This document shows positions 7,122-10,882 of a stretch of DNA of 10,882 nt, piece by piece. Origin of the DNA: Peptococcaceae bacterium (lineage in GTDB: Bacteria; Bacillota; Peptococcia; Peptococcales; Peptococcaceae); NCBI GenBank assembly GCA_017383785.1, contig JAFNVD010000197.1, forward strand, positions 1 through 10,882, given 5' to 3'. How positions within the stretch are numbered: the stretch's first letter is position 1; every line of letters starts with the position of its first letter. Position numbers and translations under genes: made by a program. The notes below the pieces were generated by a model. That model was not told the origin of the DNA. It did not search any database and saw nothing but the letters and a program-made list of their open reading frames with translations.

Positions 7122-7580
7122 TTACACCTCTGTTTCTTCATCTTCCACCGGTTCGGTCACCGCGGTTTCTTTGTTATATTCCTGGCTTTCTCGCTCATGT
7201 TCTTTCTCAAACGAGACGCCTTGTACATAAATATTAACTTCTTTAACTGTAAGTCCTGTCATCATCTGCACCGACTGACGTACTTCTTTTTGCAGCTCCA
7301 TGGCAAGCTTTGGAATTTTGACACCATAGTCTACATAAATATACAATGCAATTTGTACTTCATGTGCTTCAAGCTCTACCTTAACACCTTTTGCCGGATT
7401 TTTCTTACCCAGCTTTTCAGTAAAGCCGGATGCCATGCTGGTAGGTGCATGGGCAATCCCTTCTACCCGATCGGCTGCCATACGTACAATTGTTGCAACG
7501 GCTTCTTCAGAGATATGAATACTGCCATAAGCAGTTTCCGTCGCCCCTGACACAGGCTCTTGCACTTTGTTGTCAGACAT
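7122..7580 (-). CDS. Asp23/Gls24 family envelope stress response protein
   Basis: Asp23/Gls24 proteins are small cytosolic proteins abundant in Firmicutes. In Staphylococcus aureus Asp23 is tethered near the membrane and linked to cell-envelope stress. Their biochemical role is not settled. The domain covers about residues 18-124: the opening AYGSIHISEEAVATIVRMAA (17-36), the AxxVxGI-type turn, the VKVELEAHEVQIALYIYVDY strand pair (66-85), KIPKLAMELQKEVRQSVQMM (88-107) and the end strand VKEVNIYVQGVSF. A Glu-rich acidic tail (125-152) follows. A member just before nusB is common in Clostridia and related groups. The ATG at 7580 has GAGGTGA 4 bases upstream, lying in the loop of a 7-bp inverted repeat. 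This is the first gene of the long operon, with a promoter candidate about 35-65 bases upstream. Confidence 0.93.
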   Translation of the reverse strand: MSDNKVQEPVSGATETAYGSIHISEEAVATIVRMAADRVEGIAHAPTSMASGFTEKLGKKNPAKGVKVELEAHEVQIALYIYVDYGVKIPKLAMELQKEVRQSVQMMTGLTVKEVNIYVQGVSFEKEHERESQEYNKETAVTEPVEDEETEV

Positions 7581-7599
7581 AACATCACCTCAATGTTAT
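7579..7599 (-). promoter_or_regulatory. Inverted repeat with the Asp23 Shine-Dalgarno site in its loop
   Basis: On the minus strand ATAACAT (7599-7593) and ATGTTAT (7585-7579) are perfect 7-bp complements around the loop TGAGGTG, which contains the SD site. The last stem bases are the first two of the ATG start codon. The stem is only AT-rich plus one CG pair, so it would be weak. It could modulate start-codon access or be chance. Confidence 0.4.
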
Positions 7600-7618
7600 T
7601 TCAGGTTATATATCATTA

Positions 7619-7647
7619 AGTATACCAGTATTTCAATAAAAATTAAA
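7619..7647 (-). promoter_or_regulatory. Promoter candidate for the Asp23-nusB-...-nadK operon
   Basis: The -10 TATACT lies at 7624-7619 on the minus strand and is preceded by TGG, giving an extended -10. A weak -35, TTTAAT, lies 17 bases upstream at 7647-7642. Transcription would begin near 7612, leaving a leader of roughly 30 bases before the Asp23 ATG. It lies downstream of the pepF terminator, so the operon can be transcribed independently of pepF. Only sequence resemblance supports it. Confidence 0.5.
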
Positions 7648-7683
7648 CTGATTTTATAAATTTTCCGTATATTTTCTGCATAT

Positions 7684-7715
7684 TTTTTGCATAAAACTGT
7701 GCCTTTATGCAAAAA
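7684..7715. repeat. 12-bp perfect inverted repeat beside the pepF terminator
   Basis: TTTTTGCATAAA (7684-7695) and TTTATGCAAAAA (7704-7715) are perfect reverse complements separated by the 8 bases ACTGTGCC. The right arm includes the five A bases that form the U-tract of the pepF terminator on the minus strand. No U-run follows the hairpin in either direction beyond its own arm, so it is not a clear terminator itself. It could be an operator, or a secondary RNA hairpin. Confidence 0.6.
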
Positions 7716-7739
7716 CGGAGCTGTATAAACACAACTCCG
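7711..7739 (-). terminator. Rho-independent terminator of pepF
   Basis: On the minus strand CGGAGTTGTG (7739-7730), loop TTTA, and TACAGCTCCG (7725-7716) form a 10-bp stem with two G-U pairs, followed by TTTTT (7715-7711). It begins 14 bases after the pepF stop codon. Confidence 0.85.
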
Positions 7740-7753
7740 CCCTAAATACTTTT

Positions 7754-9529
7754 TTATTTTTTTACCAATGGTTTTAATTCATCCAGTACTTCCTGAAAAT
7801 AGTTCAAGGTATCTTCTACCGGTTGCGGTGCAGCCATATCTACACCGGCAATTTTCAACAGATTAATCGGGTAATCACTACCGCCGCATGTCAAAAACTT
7901 GCGATAATTTGCCACCGCACCTGCTTCGCCATTTAAAATTTTCTTAGAAATGCTCACCGCTGCAGAAATACCTGTGGCATACTGATACACATAAAATGCG
8001 CGATAAAAATGCGGAATACGTGCCCATTCGTAAGTAAGTACATCATCGATGACAAAATCATCACCATGATAAATTTCATACAAATGGCGATATTCTTTGC
8101 ACAGTACATCCGGCAACAGTGGCATGCCCTGTTCCACCATTTTGTGTGTCATATGTTCGAAGTCCGCAAATAATGTCTGACGATACATAGTTGAGCGAAT
8201 ATTGTCCAACTGATTGCAAAGCAGCAATGCTTTTTCCTCATCAGACTGGCTATTTTTATACAGATAGTCAAACAACAGCTGTTCATTTACAGTAGAGGCC
8301 ACTTCCGCTGTAAAAATGCAGTAGTCAGAATATACATATGGCTGATTCTGATTGCTATAATAACTATGCATCACATGACCCAATTCATGGGCAATGGTAA
8401 ATACATCATTTAATGTTCCTGTAAAGTTCAGCAAAGAGAACGGATGATAGCCATAGGAATGAATGGCATATGCACCGGTGGCTTTATTTTTGGCAGGATA
8501 TACATCAATCCAGCGATTGTCAAAAGCCTCTTTCAGAACTGCAGTATAATCTTCACCCAATACTGCAGTGGCTTCCAGTACAATCTGTTTGGCCTCTTCA
8601 TAGGTATAGGTGCGGTCAACACCAGGTACAATCGGTACAAACAAATCGCTAAAATGAATTTCCTCTAAACCCAGCACCTCTTTGCGCAATGTCACATAAT
8701 CCTGTAATGGACCTGCATTTTTGCGCACAGTAGCAATCAAGTTGTCATATACCTCTTCCGGAATATGATTGCCGGACAATGCCATTGCACGAGCAGAATC
8801 ATATTTACGACTTTTTGCCACAAATACATCGTTTTTCACAGAACCGTAATAGGTAGATGTAATGGTATTGATATGTTGACCATACACACCCAACAGTTTT
8901 GTGAAAAATTCATAACGAAATGCCGCATCCGGATGATTTAGCGCGATCTGATAATTGTTGTTGTTTACCTCAATCTCTTCGCCTTCCGGTGTAGTGATGA
9001 TAGGATACACAATATCATTTACGGTCAAATCATCATAAATTTTTTCAAAGGAGTTGCCCAAAGCACCCATTTTGCTCAAAATTTCTTCAATCTGCTGATT
9101 GAAAATATGGTTTTTCTGCTCAAAGAGTCCTTCCATCATGAAACCATACAGCTGTAGCCCTTCATTTTGTGCTGCATAATCCGCAAAAATTTCCGGTGTC
9201 AATTCCAATAGTTCAGGTTCCAAAAAAGAAAGTTTTTCTGCAATGGCTGTATAGATACTATCTGCAGATTCATAAATATCTTTCGCTTCACCGTTAGCCA
9301 TATTCTGGTCAAAATACATTTTGGCATACACAAACAGTGCGGTCAGCTTTTCCCCTAATTTATCGTTACGTTTTAACGCCAGATACAGCGTGTCAGCGTT
9401 TTTAGTAATGGTGCCCTGCATAGCGGCCAACTCATCAGCCATTGTACGAGCCTCATCCATCCCATCACGCCATGCCTGCACACTCTCAAACATATGGGTC
9501 AAATCCCATGTATCTTTTAACTCTGCCAT
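7754..9529 (-). CDS. pepF: Oligoendopeptidase F, M3 family metallopeptidase
   Basis: PepF is a cytosolic zinc endopeptidase that cuts short peptides, used in peptide recycling and protein turnover. The 591 residues match the family. The N-terminal part (about 1-190) is the helical oligopeptidase_F region. The M3 catalytic domain follows, with the zinc motif HELGH at 381-385 (His381, Glu382, His385) within TIAHELGHVMHSYYS and the third ligand Glu409 in FTAEVAST. The substrate-gripping Y/H-rich segments include SYGYHPFSLLNF. The frame extends 7 codons upstream to a TTG at 9550, but that stretch contains the AGGAGG site itself, so I place the start at ATG 9529-9527, 9 bases after it. There is no signal peptide. 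It appears to be a single-gene unit with its own promoter and terminator. Confidence 0.96.
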   Translation of the reverse strand: MAELKDTWDLTHMFESVQAWRDGMDEARTMADELAAMQGTITKNADTLYLALKRNDKLGEKLTALFVYAKMYFDQNMANGEAKDIYESADSIYTAIAEKLSFLEPELLELTPEIFADYAAQNEGLQLYGFMMEGLFEQKNHIFNQQIEEILSKMGALGNSFEKIYDDLTVNDIVYPIITTPEGEEIEVNNNNYQIALNHPDAAFRYEFFTKLLGVYGQHINTITSTYYGSVKNDVFVAKSRKYDSARAMALSGNHIPEEVYDNLIATVRKNAGPLQDYVTLRKEVLGLEEIHFSDLFVPIVPGVDRTYTYEEAKQIVLEATAVLGEDYTAVLKEAFDNRWIDVYPAKNKATGAYAIHSYGYHPFSLLNFTGTLNDVFTIAHELGHVMHSYYSNQNQPYVYSDYCIFTAEVASTVNEQLLFDYLYKNSQSDEEKALLLCNQLDNIRSTMYRQTLFADFEHMTHKMVEQGMPLLPDVLCKEYRHLYEIYHGDDFVIDDVLTYEWARIPHFYRAFYVYQYATGISAAVSISKKILNGEAGAVANYRKFLTCGGSDYPINLLKIAGVDMAAPQPVEDTLNYFQEVLDELKPLVKK

Positions 9530-9594
9530 ATATCTTATCCTCCTAAACAAAACGACTTTATTCGTCTCTAGTATACTGCAAAATTTATGGAATT

Positions 9595-9623
9595 ATTATA
9601 GCACGAACTATGCAGAAATGCAA
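9595..9623 (-). promoter_or_regulatory. pepF promoter candidate
   Basis: A consensus -10 TATAAT (9600-9595) preceded by TGC (extended -10) has a -35-like TTGCAT at 9623-9618, with 17-bp spacing. The -35 overlaps the U-tract of the rubrerythrin terminator. The predicted leader to the pepF ATG is about 60 bases. A second, weaker TATACT lies at 9575-9570. Confidence 0.65.
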
Positions 9624-9654
9624 AAAGAACACCGACACGTTTGTGTCGATGTTC
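9622..9654 (-). terminator. Rho-independent terminator of rubrerythrin
   Basis: On the minus strand GAACATCGACAC (9654-9643), loop AAAC, and GTGTCGGTGTTC (9638-9627) form a 12-bp stem with one G-U pair, followed by TTTTT (9626-9622). It lies about 30 bases after the rubrerythrin stop and is one of the clearest signals in the window. Confidence 0.92.
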
Positions 9655-9685
9655 TAGAAGAAAAGGGATGTTTATTTTGGCTAAA

Positions 9686-10231
9686 TTATTTAGCGAAATA
9701 ACGTTTCAGCAGACCTTCGAATGCTTTACCATGTCTTGCTTCATCGCGTGCCATTTCATGCACAGTGTCATGGATTGCATCTAAGCCTTTCATTTTTGCC
9801 ATGGTTGCCAGATCCTGTTTACCCTGGGTTGCACCATGTTCTGCTGCTACTCTCAGTTTCAGGTTTTCTTCTGTGGATGCTGTTACTACTTCACCCAGCA
9901 GTTCTGCAAATTTCGCTGCATGTTCTGCTTCTTCGTAAGCTGCTTTTTCCCAGTACAGACCGATTTCAGGATAGCCTTCTCTGTGTGCTACTCTTGCCAT
10001 TGCCAGGTACATACCTACTTCTGTACATTCACCTGTGAAATTGTCTCTTAAACCTTTAATGATTTCTTCGTCGATACCTTCGCAGATACCTACTTTGTGT
10101 TCTGCTGCATATACCAGTTCACCACCGATTTCATGTTCGGTGAATTTTTTTGCTTTACAAATTGGGCATTCTGCCGGCTGTACATCAGCCTCTGTTGTCC
10201 ATCCACATACTGCGCATACATATTTTTTCAT
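9686..10231 (-). CDS. Reverse rubrerythrin (rubredoxin domain first)
   Basis: Rubrerythrins are cytosolic non-haem iron proteins that reduce hydrogen peroxide to water in anaerobes. This 181-residue protein has the rubredoxin-like iron site at the N-terminus: Cys6-x-x-Cys9 and Cys22-x-x-Cys25. The ferritin-like diiron four-helix domain follows. Ligand candidates are Glu68 (TGECTEVG), Glu101 with His104 (EEAEHAAKF), Glu131 and Glu164 with His167 ([11 protein letters not shown]). The order is the reverse of classic rubrerythrin and matches the reverse rubrerythrins of clostridia, which pass electrons from NADH via a reductase and rubredoxin. The ATG at 10231 has AGGGGGAA about 6-8 bases upstream. 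It sits alone between two terminators, just downstream of a flavodiiron protein gene, which fits an oxygen and peroxide defence role. The exact iron ligands are inferred by pattern. Confidence 0.94.
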   Translation of the reverse strand: MKKYVCAVCGWTTEADVQPAECPICKAKKFTEHEIGGELVYAAEHKVGICEGIDEEIIKGLRDNFTGECTEVGMYLAMARVAHREGYPEIGLYWEKAAYEEAEHAAKFAELLGEVVTASTEENLKLRVAAEHGATQGKQDLATMAKMKGLDAIHDTVHEMARDEARHGKAFEGLLKRYFAK

Positions 10232-10331
10232 AATCGTTTCCCCCTGTTTTGGTTTCTTTTATATTTTTTATTTAGTAAACTTTTTCACTCGAGAGGTGTG
10301 TTTGTTATTTCTCTCTCGCTGTTATGTTTTA

Positions 10332-10396
10332 TATATACCCCTGCTTTTTTCACCTTAAACATAAAATAATAAAAATTTTCACAAAATATTTGTCAT
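10332..10396 (-). promoter_or_regulatory. Rubrerythrin promoter region, position uncertain
   Basis: The 228-base gap before rubrerythrin is AT-rich and must hold its promoter, since a terminator closes the upstream gene. Two options are visible on the minus strand. The first is ATGACA (10396-10391) with TTTATT at 17-bp spacing (10373-10368). The second is TATATA (10337-10332) with only a poor -35 (GTTTAA, 10360-10355). Neither is strong. I saw no convincing PerR or Fur box. The leader would be about 95-130 bases. It contains a weak 6-bp stem with a 17-base loop (10290-10318). Confidence 0.3.
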
Positions 10397-10420
10397 TTTT
10401 GCGACTTTTTATTAACGACA

Positions 10421-10446
10421 AAACGCTGACCATTTGGTCAGCGTTT
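10421..10446 (-). terminator. Terminator after the flavodiiron protein gene
   Basis: On the minus strand AAACGCTGACC (10446-10436), loop AAAT, and GGTCAGCGTTT (10431-10421) make a perfect 11-bp stem, 13 bases after the stop codon. The T-run is short (TTTT then G), counting stem bases, so read-through into rubrerythrin is possible. Confidence 0.75.
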
Positions 10447-10459
10447 CATATATGCATAG

Positions 10460-10882
10460 TTATTTGCACAATTCTGCCGCCAAAGCAGTTACCTGTGCAG
10501 TACTTGTTTCATTCAGAGCAGACAGGATTGTGACATTGTTTTCTGTATAGGTGATATTTTTACTCTTTTCCAGCATAGATTTCATCCATTTTGCCGCTAC
10601 AGGAGCCCAGCTGCCATTTTCGATAAATGCTACTGTGCGGTTGCTGTAGTTGCGTTCTGTCAAATGATCAATGAATGTTTTCATAAACGGGAACATATCA
10701 CCGTTGTATGTGGTGGTAGCCAGCACCAGTTTGCTATAGCGGAAAGCATCCTCTACTGCTTCTGCCATATCGCAACGTGCCAAATCAGCTACTACTACTT
10801 TTGGGCAGCCTTTGGCTTCCAGTTCTGCAGCCAGCAACTCTACTGCTTTTTTGGTATTGCCGTATACAGATGTGTAGGCAAT
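10460..10882 (-). CDS. Flavodiiron protein (FprA-type), C-terminal flavodoxin domain, partial
   Basis: The window edge cuts off the start. The 140 visible residues are a flavodoxin-like FMN domain. The phosphate-binding loop TSVYGNT is at fragment residues 4-10 (codons 10873-10853). LATTTYNGDMFPFM and the ENGSWAP loop, which in FprA-type proteins contacts FMN, follow. The spacing and these motifs match the C-terminal domain of A-type flavoproteins, which carry a diiron beta-lactamase-like domain first and reduce O2 to water (or NO in some members). A standalone flavodoxin is less likely because the frame stays open to the edge at the phosphate loop with no start or SD in view, but it cannot be excluded. 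With the rubrerythrin downstream it suggests an O2 and H2O2 scavenging pair. Confidence 0.85.
   Translation of the reverse strand: MAYTSVYGNTKKAVELLAAELEAKGCPKVVVADLARCDMAEAVEDAFRYSKLVLATTTYNGDMFPFMKTFIDHLTERNYSNRTVAFIENGSWAPVAAKWMKSMLEKSKNITYTENNVTILSALNETSTAQVTALAAELCK

Noticed and set aside
9530..9550. TTG start for pepF seven codons upstream
   Set aside because: The AGGAGG site lies within those codons and is correctly spaced for the ATG at 9529.
10332..10396. PerR or Fur box controlling rubrerythrin
   Set aside because: The region is AT-rich, but I could not find a dyad matching either consensus well enough.

Overview
The window reads as a chromosomal segment of an anaerobic, low-to-moderate GC Firmicute (Clostridia or Negativicutes; the sequence does not let me choose safely). 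The clues are an Asp23-nusB-xseA-xseB-ispA-dxs-tlyA-nadK gene order, purine-rich Shine-Dalgarno sites, and an oxygen-defence pair (flavodiiron protein and rubredoxin-first rubrerythrin) typical of strict anaerobes. All eleven complete or partial protein genes found outside the oxygen-defence pair's upstream partner, and that partner itself, lie on the minus strand, so transcription runs from high to low coordinates. I saw no tRNA, rRNA, CRISPR array, IS element or phage gene, and no gene-free stretch longer than 300 bases.

Layout, in the order of transcription. (1) 10882-9686: the C-terminal flavodoxin domain of a flavodiiron protein (its diiron domain is outside the window), a hairpin terminator, a 228-base AT-rich gap, then reverse rubrerythrin and another strong terminator. 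(2) 9529-7754: oligoendopeptidase F as a single-gene unit with its own extended -10 promoter and terminator. (3) 7580-1: a long, tightly packed housekeeping operon: Asp23/Gls24 protein, nusB, xseA, xseB, farnesyl diphosphate synthase, a divergent PAP2 (YuiD-type) membrane protein, dxs, tlyA, a membrane-anchored PD-(D/E)XK nuclease-like protein, and nadK. Most junctions are overlaps or gaps of a few bases, which suggests translational coupling.

The operon joins three themes. dxs makes DXP at the start of the MEP pathway, and IspA condenses its products to farnesyl diphosphate, with a putative lipid-phosphate phosphatase-like protein between them. XseA/XseB and the nuclease-like protein concern DNA. 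NusB, TlyA and NadK concern rRNA transcription, rRNA methylation and NADP supply.

The most notable observation is at the left edge. NAD kinase reads normally to about codon 98. Its frame is then broken by four TAA codons placed where a NAD kinase would be expected to have glutamate, with recognisable residues between them. Nearly all the inferred changes are G to T on the coding strand, confined to bases 1-77. A contig-end sequence artefact is the likeliest cause, and real gene decay is the alternative. The second point of interest is the uncharacterised membrane-anchored nuclease-like gene embedded in this core operon. I found no obviously new multi-gene system.
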